Positions 28,288-37,677 of a DNA stretch of 64,000 bases are shown here, in pieces. Every line of letters begins with the position of its first letter. Within the stretch, counting starts at the first letter, position 1. This stretch comes from Lysinibacillus boronitolerans JCM 21713 = 10a = NBRC 103108. GTDB lineage: Bacteria; Bacillota; Bacilli; Bacillales_A; Planococcaceae. A program made the translations under genes and the position numbers. The DNA lies in NCBI RefSeq assembly GCF_000772935.1, contig NZ_JPVR01000068.1, positions 60,588 through 124,587 of the forward strand, written 5' to 3'. The notes beneath the pieces were generated by a model. The model had not been told where the DNA came from. It searched no databases and saw only the letters and a list, made by a program, of their open reading frames with translations.

Positions 28288-28776
28288 ATGGAAAGTGTCA
28301 AAGCAGTCGTTTTTGCTTGTGGGACAGAGGAATACGCCGTACCTGTGGAACAAGCGATTTCAATTGAAAAATTAGAGCATGTAACACCTATTCCTCATTT
28401 ACCTAACTATCTTCTAGGCTTTACAAGAATTCGTGGTGAGCTTGTACCTGTTCTAGATTTTGAGCGCATACTGTATAACCGCTCATCTAATCCATCAACC
28501 GCACGTATCATTGTGTTGAATACTGATGTGGTTAATTATGGATTACTTGTTACAGAAGCACGAGAAATTCTTGATTTCGATGAATCAGTACTTCAGCAAT
28601 TGGGCCTAGTCAATTATAGTAAAACACGCTATTTTACTGCGGTAGCTAATCTTGAAAACCGAATGATTACGTATGTTGATCCCAAAATACTTGTCAATTC
28701 ATTAGACGGCATTCGTGAGATCATCAATTATTTACACAAAATGCTTGAAAATGAAAAGGAAAACGTAGAGTCTTAG
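28288..28776 (+). CDS. cheW: CheW-like chemotaxis coupling protein
   Basis: 162 residues of the CheW domain: AVVFACGTEEYAVPVEQAISIEK at the N-terminus (in two beta strands), then PIPHLPNYLLGFTRIRGELV and the typical PVLDF. The start is ATG 28288 (MESVKAVVF), with AAGGATG about ten bases upstream. The in-frame ATG at 28276 lies directly on that ribosome binding site. CheW links chemoreceptors to the CheA kinase; a chemoreceptor gene lies 5 kb away at 33.1 kb. Confidence 0.9.
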   Translation: MESVKAVVFACGTEEYAVPVEQAISIEKLEHVTPIPHLPNYLLGFTRIRGELVPVLDFERILYNRSSNPSTARIIVLNTDVVNYGLLVTEAREILDFDESVLQQLGLVNYSKTRYFTAVANLENRMITYVDPKILVNSLDGIREIINYLHKMLENEKENVES

Positions 28777-28793
28777 ACACTCTACGTTTTTTT
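28762..28793 (+). terminator. Terminator overlapping the cheW stop
   Basis: AACGTAGAGT / ACTCTACGTT stem with the stop codon in the loop, then seven T residues. Confidence 0.88.
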
Positions 28794-28911
28794 ATGTTTG
28801 AATAGTAAATTTAACCTGTATTTTGTAGTTTTTTCCTAATCATACATGTGACAATTATGCATTATACCTACAGACAAACCATTGCTAACCGCGTATGATA
28901 ATGATTAAGAA

Positions 28912-29003
28912 AAAACTGAAAAAGGCAAACTTCACCGAAAGGGAGGGACGCAAAGCCATGAGTCTAAACACTATAATTTCAGTGCAAGATTGTCAGGTTG
29001 CCA
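28912..29003 (+). promoter_or_regulatory. Cyclic di-GMP-I (GEMM) riboswitch
   Basis: Matches the GEMM-I core: GGCAAAC, a GAAA tetraloop hairpin (TTCACCGAAAGGGAGGG), GGGACGCAAAGCC, then GUCUAAAC and a second hairpin closed by GUUGCC. The conserved A and C/G residues of the c-di-GMP pocket (GACGCAAAGCC) are intact and the GAAA tetraloop can dock with the second stem. The gene start lies about 46 nt downstream. No clear U-tract terminator follows, so control may be translational or through an unseen alternative fold. Confidence 0.9.
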
Positions 29004-29048
29004 GGTTCTGTTCTAGGAGCCGTGGCGAGTAGAATGGAGTTAGTTCGT

Positions 29049-29930
29049 ATGAAGAGACAATTAAAAGTATGGACCGCACTAATCGTCATCATGATTAGTT
29101 CATTAGCTTTATCAAGTGGAGAGGTTGATGCAATGTCTATACAGGAAAAGGCTACGTGGCTGTGGGATACATCCCTCATCATGGATGACCAAGAAAAAAT
29201 ATTATTATTTTTAGAACATAACGATGTCAATAAAGTTTATCTGCAAATCGATCAAGGCATAGCGAGCAATGACTATAAGCATTTTATTAGTAACGCTTCT
29301 GACAAAGGTATTCGCATTTATGCATTGGATGGTGCTGCAAGCTGGGTTTCAGCTGAGGGTAGTCGAAGCCAAGACGAATTGTTTAATTGGTTACATACAT
29401 ATAATAAGAATTCAACTGAATCTGAGCAATTTTCTGGGGTTCACCTTGATGTAGAACCTTATTTAAATAGTGGATGGAGCTTACATCAAGCACAAACGAT
29501 AGAATCCTATCAAACACTAATAATGAAAGCAAGTGAGAAAGCAAGTCAGTTACAACTTACTTTAGAAGTAGACATGCCATTTTGGTTTGATGAAGTTCAG
29601 TATAATAACGAATTTGGAAAAGGGTTATTAGCTGATTGGGTCATTGACCATGTGGATAGTGTGACGATCATGGCCTATCGTGATGCTGCAAAAGATATTA
29701 TCTCTATTGTAGAACATGAAATCGCTTATGCTTCCACTGTGAATAAATCAATTGTAATTGGTGTAGAAACAGGCGCTTCAGAGGAAGGGGAAAATATTAC
29801 TTTTTATGATAATGGAGAAGCCTTTATGAATGAACAGCTTATACTTGTTCAGGAACATTTTTCAAATAACGATGCTTTTCATGGAGTAGCCATTCATTAC
29901 GTGGAGAATTGGATGACCATGCGTCCATAA
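29049..29930 (+). CDS. Secreted TIM-barrel-like protein under c-di-GMP riboswitch control
   Basis: About 293 residues. The N-terminal signal peptide (MKRQLKVWTALIVIMISS, then a short spacer) has a likely cleavage near residue 27. The mature part has beta/alpha-barrel features: VNKVYLQIDQ, GIRIYALDG, FSGVHLDVEPY (an acidic pair at a strand end, as in glycoside hydrolases), TLEVDMPFW, VDSVTIMAYRD, and SIVIGVETG. This suggests a sugar-active or GH-like secreted enzyme, but no exact family is recognised. I chose ATG 29049 with GGAG 9 bases before it; the longer frame from 28998 starts inside the riboswitch. A terminator follows. Confidence 0.8.
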   Translation: MKRQLKVWTALIVIMISSLALSSGEVDAMSIQEKATWLWDTSLIMDDQEKILLFLEHNDVNKVYLQIDQGIASNDYKHFISNASDKGIRIYALDGAASWVSAEGSRSQDELFNWLHTYNKNSTESEQFSGVHLDVEPYLNSGWSLHQAQTIESYQTLIMKASEKASQLQLTLEVDMPFWFDEVQYNNEFGKGLLADWVIDHVDSVTIMAYRDAAKDIISIVEHEIAYASTVNKSIVIGVETGASEEGENITFYDNGEAFMNEQLILVQEHFSNNDAFHGVAIHYVENWMTMRP

Positions 29931-29967
29931 AAAAAGTCCTTCCAGTGTAAAACTGGAAGGGCTTTTC
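29931..29967. terminator. Bidirectional terminator between convergent genes
   Basis: GTCCTTCCAGT / ACTGGAAGGGC stem with A run before and T run after. It serves the riboswitch gene and the minus-strand decarboxylase gene. Confidence 0.88.
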
Positions 29968-29975
29968 TATTGCTA

Positions 29976-31115
29976 TTAAGACAGACGACCACTGTAGTCT
30001 TCAAATTTAAACTCACGGATCACTTTAATGCCTTCTTCATCGTTATACGAAACGATAGATGGTAAGTTGACACCGTTAAACATATGGTTTTTCACCATTG
30101 AATAATGAGCCATATCTGTGAATACAAGACGATCACCTGGTTTTAACGGCTGTTCAAACGAATAATCGCCAATCACATCACCAGCTAGACATGTTAGTCC
30201 GCCTAAGCGATATGTGTGTGCTAATTCATTTGCTTGTCCAGAACCAATAATCATTGGACGGTAAGGCATTTCAAGTACATCAGGCATGTGACATGTTGCT
30301 GATGTATCTAAAATAGCAAGATCCATCCCATTTTCTTGAATATCAAGCACTGTTGCTACTAAGTAGCCTGTATTAAGGGCTACTGCTTCACCAGGCTCAA
30401 GATAAACAAGCAGGTTATACTTTTCTTGAATATAATTAATGATGTTCACAAGTTTTTCTACATCATAATCATCACGCGTAATATGGTGACCGCCACCGAA
30501 GTTTAACCATTTCATTTGGTGTAACACATCACCAAATTTTTCCTCAACTACTTCAATAATACGCTCTAATGTATCAGAATTTTGTTCACACATCGCATGG
30601 AAGTGTAAGCCATCAATACCGTCAAGCTGTGATTTATCAAAGTTAGCCAATGTTGTACCAAGGCGAGAGTTTGTGTAGCAAGGATCATAAAGGGCTGTTT
30701 CAATTTCAGAGTACTCAGGATTCACACGAATACCACATTCAATTGTTTTACCAGCAGATTTTACTCTGTCCTTGTACTGTGCCCATTGGTTAAATGAGTT
30801 AAAGACGATGTGATCCACATAGCCTAGAAGCTCGTCCATTTCATGCTCAATATAAGCAGGAGCATAAACATGTACTTCCTTGCCCATTTTTTCATAGCCA
30901 AGTCGTGCCTCATGCAGTGAGCTTGCTGTAATGCCTGCTAAATATTCCCCGACTAAAGGGAATGTTGAATGCATTGAGAAGCCTTTAAGGGCTAATAAAA
31001 TGCGGCAGCCTGTACGCTCTTGAATTGATTTTAAAAGCTCAAGATTCTTTGTTAATAATCGCTCATCCACTACATAGGAAGGGGATGGAACTTTTGAAAA
31101 ATCAATTGGTTTCAT
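29976..31115 (-). CDS. nspC: Carboxynorspermidine decarboxylase
   Basis: 379-residue PLP-dependent fold III (alanine racemase-like barrel) decarboxylase. The PLP lysine is in LLALKGFSMH near residue 44. Other family segments are GLHFHAMCEQNSD, WLNFGGGHHITRDDYD, VYLEPGEAV and DTSATCHMPDVLEMPYRP. It makes norspermidine or spermidine from the carboxy precursor. It overlaps the upstream dehydrogenase by 4 bases, forming a two-gene polyamine operon. Confidence 0.92.
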   Translation of the reverse strand: MKPIDFSKVPSPSYVVDERLLTKNLELLKSIQERTGCRILLALKGFSMHSTFPLVGEYLAGITASSLHEARLGYEKMGKEVHVYAPAYIEHEMDELLGYVDHIVFNSFNQWAQYKDRVKSAGKTIECGIRVNPEYSEIETALYDPCYTNSRLGTTLANFDKSQLDGIDGLHFHAMCEQNSDTLERIIEVVEEKFGDVLHQMKWLNFGGGHHITRDDYDVEKLVNIINYIQEKYNLLVYLEPGEAVALNTGYLVATVLDIQENGMDLAILDTSATCHMPDVLEMPYRPMIIGSGQANELAHTYRLGGLTCLAGDVIGDYSFEQPLKPGDRLVFTDMAHYSMVKNHMFNGVNLPSIVSYNDEEGIKVIREFKFEDYSGRLS

Positions 31116-32341
31116 CGGCTTATTTCCTTTGCATCTAAATCAAGGTCTAATAATTCTGGGTTATGGCTTTCTTGCCATGGTAGGCCCCATTTATTTAGTG
31201 CATCCATGAATGGATCTGGATTGAAATCTTCCACATTCCATACACCTGGTTTACGCCATTCACCGTTCATCACAAGCATTGCACCGATCATAGCTGGAAC
31301 GCCAGTTGTGTATGAAATCGCTTGTGAACCAACCTCGTTGTAGCACTCTTCGTGGTCACATACATTGTACACATAGTACGTTTTTTCTTTGCCATCTTTT
31401 AGACCGCGAATGATACAACCGATGTTTGTTTTACCTTTTGTACGTGGTCCAAGTGAAGCTGGGTCTGGTAATACCGCTTTAAGGAAGTGGATTGGTTGAA
31501 TCATTTGTCCTTCAAATTCGATTGGCTCAATTGATGTCATACCTACGTTTTCTAATACTTTTAAGTGTGTTAAGTATTTTTCAGAGAACGTCATCCAGAA
31601 GCGGATTTGTTTTAAACCTTTGATATTTTTTGCAAGTGATTCAAGCTCTTCATGGTATAGAAGGTAAATATCTTTTGGTCCGATTTCAGGTAGGTTATAC
31701 ACTTCTTTTTTCTCAAGTGGTGCTGTTTCAATCCACTCGCCTTCTTTCCAGTAACGACCATTCGCTGTAATTTCACGAATGTTAATTTCTGGGTTGAAGT
31801 TTGTTGCGAAATGATAACCATGATCTCCCGCATTGGCATCCACGATATCGATATAGTGGATTTCATCAAATTCATGTTTTTGTGCATGAGCTGTGAAAAC
31901 GCCTGTTACACCTGGGTCAAAACCGCTTCCAAGTAATGCAGTTAAGCCAGCTTTTTCAAACTTCTCTTTATAAGCCCATTGCCATTTATATTCAAATTTT
32001 GCCGTTTCAGGTGGCTCGTAGTTTGCAGTATCCACATAGTGCACACCTGTCGCTAAGCAAGCATCCATAATCGTTAAGTCCTGATAAGGTAGGGCTACGT
32101 TAATCACTACATCTGGGCCGAAAGCTTTAATAAGCTCAATCACCTCTTCTGTATTGTCCGCGTCTACCTGTGCAGTATGAATTTTTGTTTTTCCGCCGTC
32201 TAGTTTTTCTTTTAGAGCGTCACATTTTGAAACAGTTCTACTTGCGATACAAATTTCCTCAAATACGTCCGAATTTTGAACACACTTGTGTACCACAACA
32301 CTGGCAACACCGCCAGCTCCGATAATCAATGCTTTACCCAA
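31112..32341 (-). CDS. Carboxynorspermidine/carboxyspermidine synthase (saccharopine dehydrogenase family)
   Basis: 409 residues. NAD(P)-binding GKALIIGAGGVASVVVHKC lies at the N-terminus, with VDTANYEPPE and LGSGFDPGVTGVFTAHA further on. This is the saccharopine dehydrogenase-like family that condenses aspartate semialdehyde with diaminopropane or putrescine. I chose TTG 32341 (minus strand), because GGGGGT lies about 8 bases before it and it gives the family N-terminus; the open frame extends upstream to 32413 without a ribosome binding site. It pairs with nspC as an alternative polyamine route. Confidence 0.9.
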   Translation of the reverse strand: MGKALIIGAGGVASVVVHKCVQNSDVFEEICIASRTVSKCDALKEKLDGGKTKIHTAQVDADNTEEVIELIKAFGPDVVINVALPYQDLTIMDACLATGVHYVDTANYEPPETAKFEYKWQWAYKEKFEKAGLTALLGSGFDPGVTGVFTAHAQKHEFDEIHYIDIVDANAGDHGYHFATNFNPEINIREITANGRYWKEGEWIETAPLEKKEVYNLPEIGPKDIYLLYHEELESLAKNIKGLKQIRFWMTFSEKYLTHLKVLENVGMTSIEPIEFEGQMIQPIHFLKAVLPDPASLGPRTKGKTNIGCIIRGLKDGKEKTYYVYNVCDHEECYNEVGSQAISYTTGVPAMIGAMLVMNGEWRKPGVWNVEDFNPDPFMDALNKWGLPWQESHNPELLDLDLDAKEISR

Positions 32342-32654
32342 TTGTCTACCCCCAAGTTCATATAAAGTATTGTCAAACAAGCTGATTATACAGAAAATTG
32401 ATATACTACTCAATCATTGTTTTAAAATTTTCTACAAAAAATTTTATTTTTCTACAACAATTAGACGTATACGGAGGGGAATGCCTCGGAAAAGAAGGGA
32501 ATCGTGAATAAATCTAAGAAGCCATATTTGAAATAGCTGTTGTATAGACCCACATAATTTGTAAGGTTTAATCTCCATTCTTCCTACACTCTAGTATCTC
32601 TTCCGATTTGCTTTTTGATCCACGCTACTAAATCATTTCTACCGACCTTTACAT

Positions 32655-32686
32655 AAAAAAATCCCTTGCATATAGAAAGGGAAGGA
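32655..32686 (-). terminator. Minus-strand terminator for the small membrane protein gene
   Basis: On the minus strand, CCCTT pairs with AAGGG across a nine-base loop, then ATTTTTTTA. Region 32414-32654 shows no gene. Confidence 0.6.
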
Positions 32687-32735
32687 ACCACAATAAACTT
32701 GCTACCTTTATCTTTGTAATGGCAAATGAGACATA

Positions 32736-32942
32736 TTATTTCAGAAAACGATTGGATACTTGTTGTTTTTCTTCCCCCCATATATAGAAGAAAACCACAA
32801 GCAAAGTACTAAAAAAACCCATCACAAGAGCATACGTACTGAGGGCTACATCCACTTGACTTTGCATGGCATAAATAAAAATGGCCCCTATTGTTAACAA
32901 GTTCCCTGTCACAATCGATATAAGATGAAAGCGTTTGTTCAT
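32736..32942 (-). CDS. Small two-helix membrane protein, unknown
   Basis: 68 residues with two hydrophobic segments (about 6-26 and 34-55, TYALVMGFFSTLLVVFFYIW) and charged ends. TAGGAGGGCTTGCT gives a good ribosome binding site before the ATG, and a terminator follows. No family recognised. Confidence 0.65.
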   Translation of the reverse strand: MNKRFHLISIVTGNLLTIGAIFIYAMQSQVDVALSTYALVMGFFSTLLVVFFYIWGEEKQQVSNRFLK

Positions 32943-33144
32943 AGCAAGCCCTCCTATTAGATGAATTGGTAATGCTCAAGATTCAAGATAATTAACTTCA
33001 ATTATCGCACAATTCAGAACTTTTATCCAATGTTTTATCTTACTAGAATAATTAAAGATGCTTTTTTAATACATCTTTTTGTAGTATGATGAAAAACAAA
33101 AGGAATATTCATAGATTATTACAAGAAAGGGGAGAGGATGGATC

Positions 33145-34857
33145 GTGAAATTACGCAATTCATTAACTTTTCAACTTGGGACGATTATCGCTGGTATTTT
33201 AGTGGTGATGCTAGGGATTACTTCGTTCGCTACATACATAACTGCTTACAATAAACTTTATGATGCTGCTGGTGTTGAGGCCTATGGCTGTGCCAATATT
33301 ACGACAGGTTTGATCAATTCGCAACAATTGGACAAGGCCCTTCAAGGCGACAAGGCTGTACAGGAAAGCATCGGGAACGATTTAAACTGGACAACCGGTC
33401 ATAAAGATATTTTCCAAACACAATATATATTATCATTGGATGGCACATTAATAGCGCTTGATGATCATTTGGCTGAGAAAGGCTATGCACCTGGTGATCA
33501 ATTTTATTTAGACAAAGAAGCTATTGATATGTTGCTTACACATAAGCATCCGACATACTCACAGCCCTATACCTTTGCAGGGATGGACCGTTTATCTGGC
33601 TATGCCCCTATTTTTAAAGACCATGATTCCAGTAAAGAAATTATTGCCATTAGTGTCATTGACTTTGATGCCAATATTGTTAAGGAGCGAACATGGGATG
33701 TTGTACGAAATGGGATTTTAATTAGTATTTTCCCTATGCTAATTGCTTCCATCATTACAGGCTTTTTAATCCGTCGTAAAGTAAGACCGATTAGTGTGCT
33801 GATTCAGCAGGCGAAAGAAATTGCCAATGGTAATTTAGCTGTACCTGAAACAAAAATTAACAGTAAAGATGAAGTAGCGGATTTAGCGAACACATTAAAT
33901 CGAATGACAGCCAATTTACAAAATATGATTATGACGATGCGTTCCACTTCTAATACGCTAACAAACAACGCGGATGAAACCGCTTCCACCTTGAACGATA
34001 TGAGCAATACCATTCAAGGTGTCGCCAATAATATCGAAGAGGTAACAAGTGCCGTAACGGCAGGGATGCATCATGCTGAAAATGCGACAGATGTTCTTAC
34101 TTCTTTAGCACAGGATCTTCAATTGATTCAAAGTAATGCCAATAACAGTGCTGATAATGCTCGACAAACAATGGCATTAGCAACAGAGGGTGAGCGACTA
34201 GCAAAAGATATAAGCAATGATATGGCATTAATTCACAGCGGATCAGGTGAGGTACGACAAACAGTAGAAAACTTGGTTGCATCTGCAACAAAAATTCAAA
34301 CGATTACTACGTCTATTGCGAACATCGCATCACAAACAAATTTGCTAGCACTAAATGCTTCCATTGAAGCGGCTAGAGCAGGGGAGCAAGGCAAAGGCTT
34401 TGCTATTGTCGCTGAGGAAGTACGGAAGCTTGCTGAACAATCTAATCAAGAGGTATTGCAAGTTGAACAGCTTATTCAGGATATAATGAAGCATGTTCAG
34501 CAGGTCATGTCATCTACGAATGATAATACGCAATATATTGAAAAAGGAACAGAGACAGTGCGTCTAACAGCACAATCTTTAGGAAATATTTCGACAGCAG
34601 TGGCTACAACAGTAGAAGAAATGATTACCATTTCTAATGCTATGACCGCTGAAAACGAAAAATCTGCACGTATAGTGCAAATGATTCAACAATTAACAGA
34701 ATCTATTCGTGATATAGAAGAAACGATGAATATGATTACCGTCGCAGCACAGCAAACAACTGCAAGCATTGATGAGGTGGCACAAGGCTCTAATGAAACA
34801 AATCATATGGCACACACACTCGAACAACATGTAAAAGCGTTTAAATTAAAAGAATAA
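33145..34857 (+). CDS. Methyl-accepting chemotaxis protein
   Basis: 570 residues. The first membrane segment is at about 10-33, followed by an extracellular Cache-like sensing domain (about 35-190) and the second membrane segment (about 192-215). HAMP starts at [20 protein letters not shown]. The long cytoplasmic coiled coil has the conserved hairpin tip ([20 protein letters not shown], then [20 protein letters not shown]). GTG start with GGGGAGAGG upstream. It signals via CheW/CheA; the ligand is unknown. Confidence 0.93.
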   Translation: MKLRNSLTFQLGTIIAGILVVMLGITSFATYITAYNKLYDAAGVEAYGCANITTGLINSQQLDKALQGDKAVQESIGNDLNWTTGHKDIFQTQYILSLDGTLIALDDHLAEKGYAPGDQFYLDKEAIDMLLTHKHPTYSQPYTFAGMDRLSGYAPIFKDHDSSKEIIAISVIDFDANIVKERTWDVVRNGILISIFPMLIASIITGFLIRRKVRPISVLIQQAKEIANGNLAVPETKINSKDEVADLANTLNRMTANLQNMIMTMRSTSNTLTNNADETASTLNDMSNTIQGVANNIEEVTSAVTAGMHHAENATDVLTSLAQDLQLIQSNANNSADNARQTMALATEGERLAKDISNDMALIHSGSGEVRQTVENLVASATKIQTITTSIANIASQTNLLALNASIEAARAGEQGKGFAIVAEEVRKLAEQSNQEVLQVEQLIQDIMKHVQQVMSSTNDNTQYIEKGTETVRLTAQSLGNISTAVATTVEEMITISNAMTAENEKSARIVQMIQQLTESIRDIEETMNMITVAAQQTTASIDEVAQGSNETNHMAHTLEQHVKAFKLKE

Positions 34858-34947
34858 TAAAAAGATTAGGACATGTTGGCTTTTGCTTATACTTCTTAAA
34901 TGGTAAACTAGCAATAAGATTTTTCTTTTGCGAAGGTGAGGATTTTA

Positions 34948-35691
34948 ATGGTGGTAAATCAAATGAACGAGCAAGTACAACAAGTCAATGACCTATTTTT
35001 GAGTGGTCAAGTAAAGGAAAGTTATCAACTAGCTAAAGAAATATTGGGTAATGATACAGCGATCGAAGAAGAGGCCTATCAAGTCATTCAGCAGCATGTG
35101 GCAATGCTAGAGGCAAATGGGTATGCAAATATGCCTCAGCCTACTGACGACAAAGTGAAGCAAAGTGTGGAACGTACAGATGGCTCGTATCCAGAACGAG
35201 ATGTTCTTGCAGCTTATATAGGTAGTCAGGATGATGAGCAATTTGGTAAAGTGGTCGATGAGCTTTTAGCAGGGCCTATAGAGGCGCAGGCTAACGCCTA
35301 TTATACAATGGCGGAATATTATGTCCTTGCAAAAGAACAGGACAAGGCATCAGTGCAGTATGCGGAGGCAATCAAATTGCAGCCTAATAAGGCATTGTAT
35401 TGGGGAGCATTTGCACAGTTTTTAAATCGTCACGAAGGTAGCCCTTATTTGGCATTAAGACTGATTGAAGAAGCAATTCTCCTAGATGAAATGAATCCTC
35501 GTTGGCACTATATACAAGGTAATATATTTTTCCAGCTAGTAGCAGCGACAAAAAATTTAAGCTATTTACCTGCCTTGGAAGAAGCATGGGAGAAAGCTAA
35601 AAAACGTTGTACAGCTAAGCAAGTCACATTGAAATTGGATTTGGAGAAGTCAAAAGATTTGTTAGCGCAATGGAAAAAGCAAATGCTCTAA
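34948..35691 (+). CDS. TPR-like helical repeat protein, unknown
   Basis: 247 residues. Helical pairs resembling tetratricopeptide repeats: YYTMAEYYVLAKEQDKASVQ, YAEAIKLQPNKALYWGAFAQ and ALRLIEEAILLDEMNPRWHY. Probably a cytoplasmic protein-interaction scaffold. ATG 34948 is chosen with GGTGAGG six bases upstream. It is transcribed in the same direction as the chemoreceptor, 90 bases downstream. No specific function can be assigned. Confidence 0.7.
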   Translation: MVVNQMNEQVQQVNDLFLSGQVKESYQLAKEILGNDTAIEEEAYQVIQQHVAMLEANGYANMPQPTDDKVKQSVERTDGSYPERDVLAAYIGSQDDEQFGKVVDELLAGPIEAQANAYYTMAEYYVLAKEQDKASVQYAEAIKLQPNKALYWGAFAQFLNRHEGSPYLALRLIEEAILLDEMNPRWHYIQGNIFFQLVAATKNLSYLPALEEAWEKAKKRCTAKQVTLKLDLEKSKDLLAQWKKQML

Positions 35692-35805
35692 CAGGTAAAA
35701 AGACATGAAACTATTAATAATTATTTCCTTTCAAGTATAATTATGCTATAGTGAAACCCTAAACGGACGTATGAAGCTTATCGATGACATGAAAGAAGTG
35801 TTTTT

Positions 35806-36438
35806 TTGAGTTTATATGTAGCGTATGTATTGGTAGGACTTGCCATTGCCATGCCTGTAGGAGCTATTACTGTAGAAATGACAAAGCAAGGACTCAAAAA
35901 TGGTTTTATGCACGGCTGGGCAGTTGGGCTTGGTGGCATGACCATTGATATTGTATTGGTTTTTGCTTTGTATATGGGACTAGCCTCCATCTTGGCTATG
36001 CCTTTAATTCAACTACCCATGTGGATTATTGGAGCGGGCTTTTTATTCTTGTTAGGCTATGATTCTATCAAGAACGCTGACCATGATATTACATTGGCAG
36101 GAGAAAAAGTAACCAAATCGTTTTTTGCCTCTTATTTTAACGGCTTACTAGTGGCTGTTTCCCCAGGTAATCTTGTTTTTTGGGTCAACGTATTTGGTGT
36201 AGTGCTAGCAAAATCATATGGACAAGGGGAATCATCGAGCTTTTTAATTATTGCTGCTGGTGTATTAAGTGGAATTTTACTCCACGATATCGGTTTGCTC
36301 ACCATTGTCTCGGTTACTCGTAAAGCTATGAATCGGAAGATGATTCGGACATTTACAATTGTCGCAGGCTTCTTATTAATTGGTTTTGCTTGTTATTTTA
36401 TCTATGAATTTATACAAGGAATTAAGATTTATATATGA
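35806..36438 (+). CDS. LysE family amino acid/metabolite exporter
   Basis: 210 residues with about six hydrophobic segments. The N-terminal AYVLVGLAIAMPVGAITVEM and GWAVGLGGMTIDIV match the LysE/RhtB signature (P-G-P region degenerate here as MPVGAI). It exports amino acids or related metabolites; substrate unknown. TTG start; the ribosome binding site (GAAAGAAG) is weak. A strong terminator follows. Confidence 0.85.
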   Translation: MSLYVAYVLVGLAIAMPVGAITVEMTKQGLKNGFMHGWAVGLGGMTIDIVLVFALYMGLASILAMPLIQLPMWIIGAGFLFLLGYDSIKNADHDITLAGEKVTKSFFASYFNGLLVAVSPGNLVFWVNVFGVVLAKSYGQGESSSFLIIAAGVLSGILLHDIGLLTIVSVTRKAMNRKMIRTFTIVAGFLLIGFACYFIYEFIQGIKIYI

Positions 36439-36451
36439 AAAGTGCGATCCC
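36418..36451. terminator. Bidirectional terminator
   Basis: AAAGTGCGATC / GATCGCACTTT stem, six-base loop, then T run; it overlaps the LysE gene 3' end and precedes the convergent ATP-grasp gene stop. Confidence 0.9.
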
Positions 36452-36471
36452 TAAAGATCGCACTTTTTTTA

Positions 36472-37518
36472 TTACGCAATAGCCTCAGTATGCTCTTTTA
36501 TACAGGCTAAAATCTCTTCTGCTACTTCATGCGCTAATGCTAGTTCTGAAGTAAAGCCAACACAAGAACAATTCATCTCACCTAAAATATAGCAATCTTC
36601 TCCGGCTTCATTGGTGTCTAGCATAAAGTCAGCCGTCCAGATTAGCGGTAAATCATAATTGCCTAGTAGGTTTGTTACTTGAGGGAGCTGCTTTAAAAAG
36701 TTTTGTACCAGCTCTTGCCAGTCTTCAGGTTTGTCATAGCGGTATTGAGCGCCAGAGAATAGAGTTGCACTAAAGGCATCCTCGGTAGCAGCTGGTTTTT
36801 TATGTACGACGTGTACGGGATGATCGCGCAACATGAATAAGCGGATTTCGCCTTCTGTAATCCTTGGAAGAAAGCGCATATCGATTAACATACCATTCGT
36901 TCCTGTAATATACTGCTCACAAAATGTCATAAAGTCGCCAAGCTGCCAATATTCTACATGATTGTCTTTTGCTTCAGTACATTTGATTTGTGTATCAAGT
37001 GGCACTTCAGTGATACCCTCTGCTAGCGGTTCCACCAATTTTACACGCCAAATACCTTCTCCCGTTGAACCACGATTTTGCTTCAAAACACGCTCTGTTA
37101 AGGCTAAGGAAGTAGGGAATTGTGTTTTAAATGCTTCGATTGTGTAGTAGGCAAATGTATCGTCAGGTACTAAATTTGTTGTCGTCAGTTTTGATAATAC
37201 ATCTTTTGAACCATAGCTAATCATGGCGTCTGGATGTGGCATCCCTATAACGCCAGCTTGGCATAGCTCTCGTAGCATAGCAAAGTACTCATCCTCATGC
37301 TGTAAGTTGCCTGGGTTAATGCGAGATACATAGGCAATACCATGTTCCTTAACATAGTGAAAGATTTCCTGCTTTTTTGTGATATCAAAGAAGAGTACCT
37401 CTGCATCCTGTCCACGTTGCTTTAGCGCTTCCACCATTGGCATTGTATCTGGGCGATAGCCATCTGGCCCTTTATCTGTGCCGCCTTCCACCTCGAAAAA
37501 AATAACTTTTTTATCCAT
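36472..37518 (-). CDS. Cj0069-family ATP-grasp-like protein
   Basis: 348 residues. An N-terminal Rossmann-like preATP-grasp region (KKVIFFEVEGGTDKGPDGYR) is followed by an ATP-grasp-like body with LKQNRGSTGEGIWRVKL, and a C-terminal metal/ATP segment, ILGEMNCSCVGFTSE. It resembles proteins annotated Cj0069 family; the ligase reaction is unknown. The start at 37518 has AAGGAGG upstream. It lies 160 bases downstream of the EamA gene on the same strand. Confidence 0.75.
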   Translation of the reverse strand: MDKKVIFFEVEGGTDKGPDGYRPDTMPMVEALKQRGQDAEVLFFDITKKQEIFHYVKEHGIAYVSRINPGNLQHEDEYFAMLRELCQAGVIGMPHPDAMISYGSKDVLSKLTTTNLVPDDTFAYYTIEAFKTQFPTSLALTERVLKQNRGSTGEGIWRVKLVEPLAEGITEVPLDTQIKCTEAKDNHVEYWQLGDFMTFCEQYITGTNGMLIDMRFLPRITEGEIRLFMLRDHPVHVVHKKPAATEDAFSATLFSGAQYRYDKPEDWQELVQNFLKQLPQVTNLLGNYDLPLIWTADFMLDTNEAGEDCYILGEMNCSCVGFTSELALAHEVAEEILACIKEHTEAIA

Positions 37519-37677
37519 AAAATACCTCCTTATATCTGTTATTATGTTCAGTATAGTAGACAAATAAGGAGAAAAGATAGATGAAATATGTAAATTTTAT
37601 GTATAAATTCATATATTACTATCTCAGTAATAGGAGGTATTGACTATTAAAATCATAAATCTCTTAATTTTCTGTTT

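Noticed and set aside
32584..32781. 65-codon minus-strand frame with CLICH and basic tail
   Set aside because: It contains the terminator of the upstream membrane-protein gene, overlaps that gene and has no clear homology; more likely chance.
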